Part shown: one piece after another, positions 28,567 through 37,286 of the stretch | How positions within the stretch are numbered: the first letter of the stretch is position 1 | How the letters are laid out: each line of letters begins with the position of its first letter | NCBI GenBank assembly: GCA_000783305.1 | Contig: JROE01000001.1 | Coordinates: 124,001 to 188,000, forward strand | Length of the DNA: 64,000 nt | Direction of reading: 5' to 3' | From: Sphingobacteriaceae bacterium DW12 | GTDB lineage: Bacteria > Bacteroidota > Bacteroidia > Sphingobacteriales > Sphingobacteriaceae | Made by a program: the position numbers and the translations under genes | The notes under the pieces: model-generated | What the model was told of the DNA's origin: nothing | Databases searched by the model: none | Seen by the model: the letters and a program-made list of their open reading frames with translations, nothing else

Positions 28567-29460
28567 ATGAACTGGGATATTGCTATACAGGATTTCAAAC
28601 GATACTTGCGGCTAGAACGAGGCTTAGCTAGCAATTCGATTGAGGCCTATTTGAACGATGTGTCCAAGCTTCGGGTGTATTGCGAGGATATGCAACTCGA
28701 TTTTGTACACTTGACCATTGTTGATATACAAGCTTTTTTAATTTGGGTCAATAGCTTTGGGATATCTCGCTACACGCAGTCCCGTTTGATTTCGGGGTTG
28801 AAGTCCTTTTATGCCTATTTGCAATTAGAGGGGCTGATCATGGCCAATCCCACAGCGCTTATCGAATCCCCTCGCCTCAACCGTAAGCTACCCAGCGTGC
28901 TCAGCATCGAAGAGATAGATGCACTAATCGCCGCCTTGGACCTCAGTACGGCCGAGGGGCCACGCAATAAAGCAATTCTGGAGATTTTGTACGGTTGTGG
29001 TCTTCGTGTATCCGAATTGATCAATCTCAAAAAATCTAACCTCTTTTTAGAAGTTGAGTTTATCAAAGTAGAAGGCAAAGGTAGCAAAGAGCGATTGGTG
29101 CCTATTGGCCAGCAGGCCATCAAATATCTCAAACTATATTTGGAAGAGGTCCGTGTTCATCAACCGCAGAAAGCCGAATTTGCCGATTTTGTATTTCTCA
29201 ACAAGAGAGGTACTTCCCTATCTCGTGTTATGATCTTTATCATCATCAAAGATTTAGCGGCAAAAATTGGACTGACCAAGACCATCAGTCCCCACACGTT
29301 CAGGCATAGCTTCGCTTCTCACCTCGTCGAAGGAGGAGCCGATTTACGCGCTGTACAAGATATGTTAGGACATGAAAGCATCACTACTACAGAGATTTAC
29401 ACACATATAGATAAAGAATATCTTCATTCCGTCATTACACAATATCATCCCCGATCTTAA
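28567..29460 (+). CDS. xerD: Tyrosine recombinase XerD
   Basis: A 297-residue recombinase that with XerC resolves chromosome dimers at dif. The start at 28567 (MNWDIAIQDFKRYLRLERGL) is the usual XerD N-terminus; the in-frame GTG at 28498 is too far upstream. Catalytic residues fit the family: Arg in YGCGLRVSELINL, Lys in VEGKGSKERLVPI, His and Arg in HTFRHSFASHL, His in MLGHESITTTEIY and the Tyr nucleophile in TEIYTHID. Housekeeping length and chromosomal neighbours argue against a mobile-element integrase. Confidence 0.93.
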   Translation: MNWDIAIQDFKRYLRLERGLASNSIEAYLNDVSKLRVYCEDMQLDFVHLTIVDIQAFLIWVNSFGISRYTQSRLISGLKSFYAYLQLEGLIMANPTALIESPRLNRKLPSVLSIEEIDALIAALDLSTAEGPRNKAILEILYGCGLRVSELINLKKSNLFLEVEFIKVEGKGSKERLVPIGQQAIKYLKLYLEEVRVHQPQKAEFADFVFLNKRGTSLSRVMIFIIIKDLAAKIGLTKTISPHTFRHSFASHLVEGGADLRAVQDMLGHESITTTEIYTHIDKEYLHSVITQYHPRS

Positions 29461-29476
29461 GAAATACAACATTTTA

Positions 29477-29508
29477 CTTGCAACACAGTTGTATTTACTG
29501 TACTTTTG
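29477..29508 (+). promoter_or_regulatory. Promoter of the His-rich protein / TonB receptor group
   Basis: CTTG at 29477-29480, 20 bp, then TACTTTTG at 29501-29508. It lies after the xerD stop and places transcription start near 29515, which rules out the ATG at 29478 and selects that at 29520. Confidence 0.75.
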
Positions 29509-29519
29509 TGCAGCATTTA

Positions 29520-29867
29520 ATGCATAAGCTATTGAGAGAGCCTTTACATATATCACGTCTTTTTGCGTATTTCGCAATTGTGCTGATGTCGTACTTCACG
29601 GCCATCCAATACACACACAGCCATATATCCAGTAACGCTACCCAAGAAGATTGCTCCCAGCATGAGCATGATATTACCGTAGACTGTGGCATCTGTCACT
29701 TGATTGGTGCTAGCCGGGTATTAGTCCCTGTTTCTTTAGCATTCGACTTTACCCCTTTCACGCAAGCGTATGTCTTCAGCTTTGGCCAAGCAGCACTTGT
29801 GGATTGCCTTGTCGGATACCATGGACTCAAATCCAATAAAGACCCTCCCCATACCCCTTTCTTTTAA
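29520..29867 (+). CDS. Small exported His/Cys-rich protein
   Basis: A 115-residue protein starting MHKLLREPLHISRLFAYFAI, with a hydrophobic segment at about 11-26 that acts as signal or anchor. It is followed by YTHSHIS and a Cys/His cluster (EDCSQHEHD, then CGICHLIG), suggesting metal binding. I know no named family. The promoter between xerD and this gene decides the start. It precedes a TonB receptor by 215 nt on the same strand and resembles in style the small His-rich proteins found beside metal transport genes; a role in metal uptake is an inference. Confidence 0.65.
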   Translation: MHKLLREPLHISRLFAYFAIVLMSYFTAIQYTHSHISSNATQEDCSQHEHDITVDCGICHLIGASRVLVPVSLAFDFTPFTQAYVFSFGQAALVDCLVGYHGLKSNKDPPHTPFF

Positions 29868-30082
29868 GTAAGCGGATACGCGTTATCCCTTAGCCACGAT
29901 TTCCAGAAGCGGGATTGAAGGGCGGCTGCTACACAGGCATTATTGTCCTATATACAGCTTTTGCTTCCCCTCGATACCAATTCCAAAATTGGAGCTTATT
30001 CGTGCAGTCCCCGGGACTATCCCATCGGTGCTCATGTAGGCTGACTTTCTTTTTTTTACAACAAATAGGAATATAATCATAG

Positions 30083-32416
30083 ATGATTAATAGAATAATC
30101 ATGGCAATCGTTATCTGTTGCCTGCATTACACTGCCCTCGCGCAGCAAAGTTGCAACCACGTCTTGTCTGGCAGGGTATTATCCAGCACGACCCAATCCC
30201 CGTTAGCAGGTGCTACGGTCGTGTTGCTTCCCCTTCACAAATCTGCCGTGACCGATGACAATGGCTACTTCATGATGACGGGCCTCTGCGTAGGCAAATA
30301 TACGATAGCCATCACATCCGTTGGGTATCATGCATTGCCAGCACAAGAGCTGCGTATTCCTACCGATCAAAAGAAGTCCTTCCTTTTGGAGCCCTTAAAC
30401 ATCCATTTGGATGACGTGGAGGTCACCGGCGTACAAGGAGGTGCTCTATCTTCCAGCAAGCATCAGTTAGCTGCTCAAGATTTCAAAGAAAGTACCGGAA
30501 AAGTACTCGGTGATGCCCTCAGTCGGATTGCAGGCGTGACCACTTTGAGTTCGGGTTCATCTGTTGTCAAGCCCGTCATCAATGGGTTGCACAGCAATCG
30601 TATCGTCATTATGAACAATGGCGTGCGCCAAGAAGGGCAGCAATGGGGTACAGAGCATGCGCCGGAGATCGACCCTTTTACGGCCAATACCATCAGCGTC
30701 ATCAAAGGGGCCGATGCGGTACGCTATGGCGCCGATGCATTAGGAGGCATCGTCTTGACAACACCTGCTGCCCTGGATCCCGAAATAGCATTAGGTGGCC
30801 GTATCGACCTCATGGGGCAGAGCAATGGTCGTGGTGGAGCTCTTTCGGCCAGTTTGGCCGGCAATGTGAAAGCTGCTCCCGGATTGGCATGGAAAGCACA
30901 GGCGTCGACACGCAAACTGGGCAATATCAAAACGGCCGATTACTATATGGGCAATACCGGTGCCGAGGAGTTGAACTTTTCCACCCAATTGCAGTATACC
31001 TTAAAAGCAGGTCAGCTAGATGCCTACTTCAGCCATTTTGGTACAAATATGGGCATCTTTAGTGGTGCGCATGTGGGTACGTTGGAAGATATCTACAGCA
31101 TCATCGACAATGGCAGGCCCTTTGGTCATTATGATTTCGACTATACCATTGCCGCACCTAGACAACAAGTCGCCCATGATTTGGCCAAGTTGAAATGGGA
31201 GCATCGTTTTGACGGCAAAGGTACATTAGAGCTGCAGTATAGCTATCAACGCAATCATCGTCAGGAATACGACCTCCGTCGGGTAGAATCCGACAATCTC
31301 CCCATGGTAGATCTCTCCCTGATGACACAGGCTTTCGACGCCGTATACCGCTTCAAGCACTTTCAGGTCGGAGTCAATGGTGCGTTACAGGTCAACAACA
31401 ATAAGCCTGGCACGGGCACTACTCCCATTATTCCCAATTATGACAATCACAATATTGGCGTATTTGGGATTGCCCAGCTACATCGCGGCAGCTACCATTT
31501 TGAGCTGGGCCTCCGCTATGATTACCGATACTTTGATGCAGCCGGCTACCGCTATGACTACCAAAATCCCAATCCTGATGGCGTGGTCAGTCAGGTCTTA
31601 TACACCGGCAATCGTACATTTCACAACATATCCGGTACTGCAGGGATGCTGGTCCATATCGCTCCCGGGTTCAATTGGAAAAGCAATATCGGACTTGCCT
31701 GGAGAGCCCCATCCGCAAATGAGCTTTACAGCGATGGCCTGCACCACGGCAGTGGCATATACGAGGTGGGCAATCCAGACATGAAAAGCGAAAAAGGGCT
31801 CAAATGGGTAAACAATCTGCACTACAATCGGGATGGACTTGAACTGGAGGCCGATGTCTATGCCCAGTACATCTATGACTATATCTACGCTGTACCCAAT
31901 CCAGACTCCGTCAGGCAGACCATTCGGGGTACCTTTCCCATCTACAGCTACCAGCAGCACAATGCTTTTTTCTACGGTTGGGACCTAAAGGCAGGCTATC
32001 AACTGTCACCAAGCTGGAAGTATGACCTTTCCTATTCGGTAGTCAAAGCGCGAAATGTGTCACTGGACACCTATTTGCCTTTTATTCCATCTGACAGGAT
32101 CGCCCATAGCTTACAATGGACTTACGGCAGCCATACAGCACTCGGACACCTCCCTTACTTAAAATTAACCCACCGTTATGTAGCTCGGCAGGCCCGTTTT
32201 GCGGTAGGCTCGGACTATGTAGCACCTCCACCCGCTTATCAGCTATTGGATGCTCATGCAGGCAGTACCTGGAAATGGGGAGGTAGGCAGATCGAATTGA
32301 CCCTTTCTGTTGAAAACCTGACCAACAAGCTATACAAGGATTACATGGATACCTTTCGGTATTATGCGCATCGAGCAGGACGCAATGTATCCTTCCGCTT
32401 GGCGTACACTTTTTAA
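30083..32416 (+). CDS. TonB-dependent receptor, ZnuD-like (probable metal uptake)
   Basis: A 777-residue outer-membrane receptor with a signal peptide ending near ALAQQ, a carboxypeptidase-regulatory-like domain (LSGRVLSSTTQSPLAGATVV, about 28-115), a plug (GDALSRIAGVTTLSSGSSVV, NGLHSNRIVIMNNGVRQEGQ, SVIKGADAVRYGADALGGIV) and a barrel closing in RNVSFRLAYTF. The plug wording NGVRQEGQQWGTEHAPEID and the layout resemble ZnuD-like receptors. Flanking His-rich genes on both sides support a transition metal such as zinc as substrate; this remains inference. The 215-nt leader before it holds no riboswitch I can recognise. Confidence 0.88.
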   Translation: MINRIIMAIVICCLHYTALAQQSCNHVLSGRVLSSTTQSPLAGATVVLLPLHKSAVTDDNGYFMMTGLCVGKYTIAITSVGYHALPAQELRIPTDQKKSFLLEPLNIHLDDVEVTGVQGGALSSSKHQLAAQDFKESTGKVLGDALSRIAGVTTLSSGSSVVKPVINGLHSNRIVIMNNGVRQEGQQWGTEHAPEIDPFTANTISVIKGADAVRYGADALGGIVLTTPAALDPEIALGGRIDLMGQSNGRGGALSASLAGNVKAAPGLAWKAQASTRKLGNIKTADYYMGNTGAEELNFSTQLQYTLKAGQLDAYFSHFGTNMGIFSGAHVGTLEDIYSIIDNGRPFGHYDFDYTIAAPRQQVAHDLAKLKWEHRFDGKGTLELQYSYQRNHRQEYDLRRVESDNLPMVDLSLMTQAFDAVYRFKHFQVGVNGALQVNNNKPGTGTTPIIPNYDNHNIGVFGIAQLHRGSYHFELGLRYDYRYFDAAGYRYDYQNPNPDGVVSQVLYTGNRTFHNISGTAGMLVHIAPGFNWKSNIGLAWRAPSANELYSDGLHHGSGIYEVGNPDMKSEKGLKWVNNLHYNRDGLELEADVYAQYIYDYIYAVPNPDSVRQTIRGTFPIYSYQQHNAFFYGWDLKAGYQLSPSWKYDLSYSVVKARNVSLDTYLPFIPSDRIAHSLQWTYGSHTALGHLPYLKLTHRYVARQARFAVGSDYVAPPPAYQLLDAHAGSTWKWGGRQIELTLSVENLTNKLYKDYMDTFRYYAHRAGRNVSFRLAYTF

Positions 32417-32463
32417 AAACAGTTATTAAAAACGAAACATCACATTTATAATTTTTAGATATT

Positions 32464-33102
32464 ATGAAGACTAACATGAAACATTTCTTACTCCTGATCA
32501 CCGCATTTGCATTCATAGGTTTACAATCCTGCTCCAAGGACGACCCTACTCCTGAAGAAGATCAAGAGGAAGTTGGCGGCGCGGTATTGACCTTTACAGA
32601 GGTAGAGCGCGAAGCTCACGGTGACCATTATCATTACAACGATATCGCAGATGCAGAAGTAGAAGAAGTCAAATTCAGTGGCAACCCTTTACTTCCGCCT
32701 ACTGGAGCGCACCTACATTTGGAGGTTGGAAAGACGTATCGACTCACCTTGGTAGCAAAAGATTTTGCAGGCCGCGAGACTCAGCAGACATTTGTAGAGC
32801 GCGATGATATTCACAGTGTATTTATCCTAGGAGCACCTGCAGAGACGCTTACATATGCATATGCAGACAAGAAAGCCGATGGTACCAAGGTAAATGTTGG
32901 CGTGACCGGATACCTTACCATAAATAAGGAAGCAAGTACCTTTGACTTGCGTTACATCTTGCGCCACCTTAATCCAGGTGTCAAATCGAGCATTACCCCT
33001 GCAGACTGGAACAATGCCAACTTCACTAAATTCTCCGGTGAGAATGACCTGGATCTACGCGTAGGGGTGCACCTTGTTAATGAAGGCGACCACGACCATT
33101 AA
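32464..33102 (+). CDS. His-rich lipoprotein downstream of the TonB receptor
   Basis: A 212-residue lipoprotein: signal peptide with lipobox LQSC (Cys at about 23), then acidic and His-rich stretches (EAHGDHYHYND near 56, THAHLHLEVG-like GAHLHLEVGK near 82, and a GDHDH C-terminus). It follows the receptor by 47 nt on the same strand, with a terminator after it, so it is the last gene of the group. The His clusters suggest it binds a metal ion at the cell surface or periplasm and hands it to the receptor. No named family is claimed. Confidence 0.8.
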   Translation: MKTNMKHFLLLITAFAFIGLQSCSKDDPTPEEDQEEVGGAVLTFTEVEREAHGDHYHYNDIADAEVEEVKFSGNPLLPPTGAHLHLEVGKTYRLTLVAKDFAGRETQQTFVERDDIHSVFILGAPAETLTYAYADKKADGTKVNVGVTGYLTINKEASTFDLRYILRHLNPGVKSSITPADWNNANFTKFSGENDLDLRVGVHLVNEGDHDH

Positions 33103-33112
33103 TGATTTTTTT

Positions 33113-33140
33113 GTTGAGGGTGCTATATTCCACCCTCAAC
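33113..33140 (+). terminator. Terminator of the TonB receptor-lipoprotein operon
   Basis: Perfect 10-bp GC-rich arms (33113-33122 and 33131-33140), 10 nt past the stop codon. The T run after it is short. Confidence 0.65.
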
Positions 33141-33245
33141 ACTGTTTTCTATAAAAAATGAACAGGCTGTAAATCAAAGCATGAGGTTATATTTACAAAA
33201 AAAATATACACTTTAAGGTAAACTTACTTATATTCGCATGCTTTT

Positions 33246-33317
33246 GTTCCCATAGTTTAATGGATAAAATTGCAGATTCCGGTTCTGTTGATGTGGGTTC
33301 GACTCCCGCTGGGAACA
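33246..33317 (+). tRNA. tRNA-Arg, anticodon CCG
   Basis: Acceptor stem 33246-33252 pairs with 33310-33316, discriminator A, no encoded CCA. Anticodon loop TTCCGGT between GCAGA and TCTGT gives CCG, reading CGG. The T arm GGGTTCGACTCCC is standard. A strong terminator follows. Confidence 0.93.
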
Positions 33318-33323
33318 CATACC

Positions 33324-33356
33324 AAAAAGCAGACTTGCTGTGCAAGTCTGCTTTTT
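33324..33356 (+). terminator. Terminator of tRNA-Arg
   Basis: Fifteen-bp perfect arms (33324-33338 and 33342-33356) with a 3-nt loop, running into seven T. Confidence 0.88.
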
Positions 33357-33394
33357 TTGTGTCTGCTATACCTGCGCAAGTTGCCGCCACAAAA

Positions 33395-33424
33395 AAAGCC
33401 ATTCATACGAATATGAATGGCTTT
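33395..33424 (-). terminator. Terminator of rpsU
   Basis: Thirteen-bp perfect arms (33395-33407 and 33412-33424); on the minus strand the hairpin is followed by a run of T. It lies 21 nt past the rpsU stop. Confidence 0.85.
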
Positions 33425-33445
33425 AGTATGTTTAAAACAATGGAG

Positions 33446-33637
33446 TTAAACAGTTTCTTGGTTTAATCCTTGTTTGTAGATTGCTTTCTTACGGGCAATA
33501 CGACGAGTGACTGATTTCTTCTCGTAAGCTTGACGTGAACGAAGTTCTCTCAATACTCCAGTTTTCTCGAATTTCTTCTTGAAACGTTTCAATGCTCTGT
33601 CTAATGACTCTCCGTCTTTGATATTTACAATGATCAT
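33446..33637 (-). CDS. rpsU: Ribosomal protein bS21
   Basis: A 63-residue small-subunit protein (MIIVNIKDGESLDRALKRFK at the start, Arg/Lys-rich helical remainder). In Bacteroidota bS21 together with bS6 and bS18 hides the anti-Shine-Dalgarno end of 16S rRNA. Its own mRNA here carries a strong AAAGGAGG, exceptional for this genome, fitting the proposed self-control of bS21 levels. It has its own promoter and terminator. Confidence 0.95.
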   Translation of the reverse strand: MIIVNIKDGESLDRALKRFKKKFEKTGVLRELRSRQAYEKKSVTRRIARKKAIYKQGLNQETV

Positions 33638-33648
33638 GCTTTAATATA

Positions 33649-33656
33649 CCTCCTTT
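33649..33656 (-). promoter_or_regulatory. Strong Shine-Dalgarno sequence before rpsU
   Basis: On the minus strand AAAGGAGG, with 11 nt to the ATG. Other genes in this window lack such a site. It is known for Bacteroidota that rpsU keeps an SD because ribosomes short of bS21 expose the anti-SD and then translate it. Confidence 0.8.
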
Positions 33657-33684
33657 CGTAGCCTTTTAATTTTTTAAAGTGGCA

Positions 33685-33692
33685 CAAAGATA
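33685..33692 (-). promoter_or_regulatory. -7 box of rpsU
   Basis: On the minus strand TATCTTTG, about 48 nt before the ATG and upstream of the SD. No good -33 sequence is seen. Confidence 0.6.
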
Positions 33693-33840
33693 CGGAGCTC
33701 TGTCGAATATCTGAAATTTAATTTCACTTATTTTCATCCCTCGTTATTGGCTATACCCTATTGCAGGTCGGCAAGGCATATCGGCTGCCCCACCGTTGTG
33801 AGATACCAGCCTCTTCGTGAGGAGGAAGTCCCTCCTATCC

Positions 33841-34473
33841 TTAAAGGATTCCTTCTCGTTTCAGCATTTGCGCCAAGGTGTCCGGTTGGGTCAGCAAGCG
33901 AGTATGTAGGCCCACTTCCGCTGCGGTTTTCAAATGCTGGGGGCTGTCGTCTATAAATAATGTTTCACTAGGATCGAGCGCGTGGGTGTCCAATACATAT
34001 TGAAAGATATTGGCATTCGGTTTTCTCATCTTCATCAAGTGCGAGTAATAGTCCTTTTCAAAGAAAGAAGAATTGTCGTCCAGGTCATATTCCTGCTTCA
34101 GGTACCTCATGATCCAATCATAGTGGATTTCATTATTGTTGCTCAGCAGGAACAATCGGTACTTCTGCTTCAGTTCCAAAAGTAGCTCATGGTTGCCCTG
34201 TGGTACACCGATCAACAAGGAGTTCCAAGCATCATCTATTTGTTGGTCGGTAAGAGTCGGAACCTTTGAAAATTCCCGAATTCCGTCACGAAAGGCTTTT
34301 GCACTGATTTCGCCCGTCTCAAACGCATCAAATAAAGAGATATGGCCTTTATGTCCGAAAAAATCTTCTACGTTTTTGATACCCAGCGAAGTAAAGGCCT
34401 CCTGTGCTTTTAGAAAGTCAATCATAAAGATCACATTGCCATAGTCGAGAATAATATTTTTAATTTTTTGCAT
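33841..34473 (-). CDS. HAD-family hydrolase (phosphatase-like)
   Basis: A 210-residue haloacid-dehalogenase-type hydrolase of the group with LDYGNVIF (motif I, Asp nucleophile near residue 9), LLSNNNEIHYDW (motif II), a Lys further on (motif III, in KMRKPN) and FIDDSPQHLKTA (motif IV). The start at 34473 (MQKIKNIILDYGN) is the family form; upstream in-frame starts give a hydrophobic non-family extension. Probable sugar-phosphate or nucleotide phosphatase; substrate unknown. Divergent from tRNA-Met. Confidence 0.88.
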   Translation of the reverse strand: MQKIKNIILDYGNVIFMIDFLKAQEAFTSLGIKNVEDFFGHKGHISLFDAFETGEISAKAFRDGIREFSKVPTLTDQQIDDAWNSLLIGVPQGNHELLLELKQKYRLFLLSNNNEIHYDWIMRYLKQEYDLDDNSSFFEKDYYSHLMKMRKPNANIFQYVLDTHALDPSETLFIDDSPQHLKTAAEVGLHTRLLTQPDTLAQMLKREGIL

Positions 34474-34559
34474 ACAAAAATTTTGAATTATCAATACAAA
34501 TATCGATAATTGCATCGTCAAAACGGGATAAACCCCGCAAAAAGACAACAAAAATAACC

Positions 34560-34633
34560 GCGCCTATAGCTCAGTCGGTTAGAGTAGAAGACTCATAATC
34601 TTTTGGTCCCTGGTTCGAGCCCAGGTGGGCGCA
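34560..34633 (+). tRNA. tRNA-Met (elongator), anticodon CAT
   Basis: Acceptor stem 34560-34566 pairs with 34626-34632, discriminator A. The anticodon loop CTCATAA gives CAT. AGCTCAGTCGGTTAGAG in the D arm and the body resemble elongator tRNA-Met; a tRNA-Ile2 with modified CAT is less likely. The 3' half plus its terminator has a decayed copy at 39095-39147. Confidence 0.92.
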
Positions 34634-34636
34634 CAG

Positions 34637-34662
34637 AAATCCTCATAGAAATATGGGGATTT
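34637..34662 (+). terminator. Terminator of tRNA-Met
   Basis: Eleven-bp arms (34637-34647 and 34652-34662) with one G-T pair, followed by a run of T. Confidence 0.85.
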
Positions 34663-34760
34663 TTTTTTCATTTCCACTAAAAGTTCCGCCAATACCGTAC
34701 GGACTATTTTTCCAAAGAAATTGATAGCATATTCCCGGTTGACGAAAAAAAACCTATTCC

Positions 34761-37286
34761 TTATTTTTTCAATTTCTGCAACCGCTCTTTTGCGGAAGGT
34801 ATCACATCATCATCTTCCGTATAATTTTCAATCACACTTTCCAATGTACTTCTCGCCTGAAGCGTATCCCCCTTGCGCAGATAGGTATCCGCCAACAGAA
34901 TGAAGCTCTTCGCCACCCAATAATCCTGTAACTCCATATTATTGATCACATCAAAGGCCGCCTCCTGCGCTTTATCATACTTCTTGTTTTCATACAGCAG
35001 TCGCCCCAGACGGTACCTTGCCTCGGCGCTTACTGCCGTTTGGCTTTTCAGTGCCGCCAAGTTCAGCTCCTTCATCGTGGCCTCCACATTTCCTTTCTTT
35101 TGCAAGGCCATGGCGCTGTACAAGTGTGCCTTGGCAATTTCCTCATCAGATGCACGACTGTAGTTCTTGATCAATTTTACATACTTATCCATCTGCTCCA
35201 AGTCACCGATTTCGAAATAGCAGATCATCAGGTTAGTTACTGCGTAGCCATAATTGTTTTTATAATCTGAATTGAGCTCTAGTTTTTTGAGGTGCACGAT
35301 GGCCTCATTGTATTGTTTCAAGTTTAGGTATAGAGCAGCCACAGTCATCAAAGCTTGCTCCGTATACTGGCTTGTCCAGTCGTTCAGGATAATGTTTAGG
35401 TCGTGCAGCGCTTCCTCTGGATGCCCTGTATGGTATAAACTCACCCCTCGGATGAAGCGAGCATGCTTCTCCTGCCTGGGTTTCGGAAACTTATCAAAAT
35501 ACGCGTTGATTGCCTCCACCGCCGCCGCGTATTGTCCTCTTGAAAATAATGTGCGGCCTGCCTGAAAAGTCAGGTTATCCTGCTCCGCGGCACTCAGATC
35601 TGTGATATTAGTGGTGGTCGCGTACCGAATATAACTCGCCGCATCCCCTTGATCCAGGTAGATGTTTTGAATAGAAAGCATCGCTTGCGATGCCTCATCG
35701 GTTGTCGCATATTCGTTCACGATCTTCTGGAAGGTGGCCATCGCGGCTTCGGTGTCATTTTTATTGTATTGGACAAGCCCTATAGTCATCAATGCCCGAG
35801 GGACGTAGCTACTGCGCGGATACCGTTCGATCATCTTTTGCAGTCCTTGGATTGCCGTATCGTAATCCCCGGTAGTGAAATGCATATAGGGGATCTCAAA
35901 CGCTACATCATCCGCATAGTTCGAACGCGGAAATTTTTCAACAACAGACTTCAGGGTATTGAGCTTCGCTTCATTGTCTCCCTGCAATCCTTGGATAATA
36001 CCGTGCTGAAACAAGGCGTAATCCTGATTGGGCGCTCTATCGTTGATCAATTGGTCATAGTATTCATTTGCTCGTCCATAATTGCGTATGGACAGATACG
36101 AATCGCCTAACCGTGCGATTACATCATAATGTATACTTTTATCCGACAAGCTTTCCTTAGATGCCAAAAAGCGTTCAAAATACTCTGCCGCCAGGCTATA
36201 CTTGTTGATCCGGAATGCAGCATATGCCAATGCATAGTTCGCATAATTGTATACATTCGTGTTTCGTGCGGCAGGCAACCGCAGGAAACTAGAGAAGTTA
36301 TCCACCGCTTCTTTGTATTTTCGAACCTCATACATCGCCTCTGCCTTCCAGTATTTGGCCAGCGCTGCCATTTCCGGATCGAATTGAAATATTTCCGATC
36401 GCATAAACATCGATATACTGTTTTCGAAAGCACGTTCGTTATAAAACTCCAATCCGCGGTAATAGGTTAACTTTTGATACACCATATCATCTTTACGCTC
36501 CCTATTGGTAAATGATTCCAACAAATATACAGCTGCCAAAAAATTGCTGCTACCCGACAAGACTTCGGCCATTCTTGTTTCCGTAGTCTCTATTTTTTTT
36601 GCATCAGGATCACGATCACGATCTGCATTTTTCATCGCGATATATTCCTGAAGCGGCTTCAAGGCAACTTGGACCGAGTCCAATTCATATAAAACTTTAC
36701 CATAGTTATACAGCCCATCCGCTGTCAATTCTTGGTCGTAATTCATTCTGGATGCTTTATAAAACGTATTCCGTGCGCGTTGCTTATCCCCGGTCTCTAG
36801 GGCAATATGACCTAACGCAATTATCGAGCTCTGATAAAAAGCATCCAAAGGTTCCACTTTGGAAAGAATAGATGTCGCTCTTTCGTATTCGCCCGCGCGA
36901 TATGCCAAGATGCCAATCCTGTTATTATCGATATTATTGCGTAAGGCATTCGGATACCTTTCTGGCAGTGGACTGTGAAAAGCTTGTCTGTAGGGGTTCC
37001 TCGCAAAATACATGCTGGCAACGGTCCGGCGCAGCTCATTTTCGAGTGTTTTTCTATCAATATTCATATCCGGACTCCGGCGGACCTTTACGGCATCGGC
37101 CAGCATCGGTCGGTAATCACGTACCACTGCGATCGAATCAAAAACTGCTGGTTGCGTTTGATCCCGTTGGGTGGTTGGTTGCTGTTTTTCCTCTTCCTGT
37201 GCATACCCTGTCACCAGCACAACTGAAAAGATTCCGGTAAATATATGTTTCAGATAATTACAGCCGATTGTTTTTTTCAGTATCAT
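34761..37286 (-). CDS. Large exported tetratricopeptide-repeat protein
   Basis: An 841-residue protein with a probable signal segment (about 11-30, HIFTGIFSVVLVTGYAQ) and then TPR repeats almost to the end; examples are ALGHIALETGDKQRARNTFY, YAAFRINKYSLAAEYFERFL, MHFTTGDYDTAIQGLQKMIE and RLGRLLYENKKYDKAQEAAF. TPR arrays bind partner proteins; in Bacteroidota such proteins often sit in the periplasm or on the outer membrane with export or gliding machinery. No catalytic part is visible. Single gene; its 3' end faces the tRNA-Met terminator. Confidence 0.85.
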   Translation of the reverse strand: MILKKTIGCNYLKHIFTGIFSVVLVTGYAQEEEKQQPTTQRDQTQPAVFDSIAVVRDYRPMLADAVKVRRSPDMNIDRKTLENELRRTVASMYFARNPYRQAFHSPLPERYPNALRNNIDNNRIGILAYRAGEYERATSILSKVEPLDAFYQSSIIALGHIALETGDKQRARNTFYKASRMNYDQELTADGLYNYGKVLYELDSVQVALKPLQEYIAMKNADRDRDPDAKKIETTETRMAEVLSGSSNFLAAVYLLESFTNRERKDDMVYQKLTYYRGLEFYNERAFENSISMFMRSEIFQFDPEMAALAKYWKAEAMYEVRKYKEAVDNFSSFLRLPAARNTNVYNYANYALAYAAFRINKYSLAAEYFERFLASKESLSDKSIHYDVIARLGDSYLSIRNYGRANEYYDQLINDRAPNQDYALFQHGIIQGLQGDNEAKLNTLKSVVEKFPRSNYADDVAFEIPYMHFTTGDYDTAIQGLQKMIERYPRSSYVPRALMTIGLVQYNKNDTEAAMATFQKIVNEYATTDEASQAMLSIQNIYLDQGDAASYIRYATTTNITDLSAAEQDNLTFQAGRTLFSRGQYAAAVEAINAYFDKFPKPRQEKHARFIRGVSLYHTGHPEEALHDLNIILNDWTSQYTEQALMTVAALYLNLKQYNEAIVHLKKLELNSDYKNNYGYAVTNLMICYFEIGDLEQMDKYVKLIKNYSRASDEEIAKAHLYSAMALQKKGNVEATMKELNLAALKSQTAVSAEARYRLGRLLYENKKYDKAQEAAFDVINNMELQDYWVAKSFILLADTYLRKGDTLQARSTLESVIENYTEDDDVIPSAKERLQKLKK

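Noticed and set aside
28567..29460. Mobile-element integrase
   Set aside because: Length, N-terminus and catalytic motifs are those of housekeeping XerD, and the neighbours are chromosomal genes; no attachment repeats flank it.
29868..30082. Cobalamin or other riboswitch before the TonB receptor
   Set aside because: The leader has some inverted repeats but none of the conserved core boxes of known riboswitch classes that I can recognise.
34560..34633. tRNA-Ile2 with modified CAT anticodon
   Set aside because: D arm and body match elongator tRNA-Met better.
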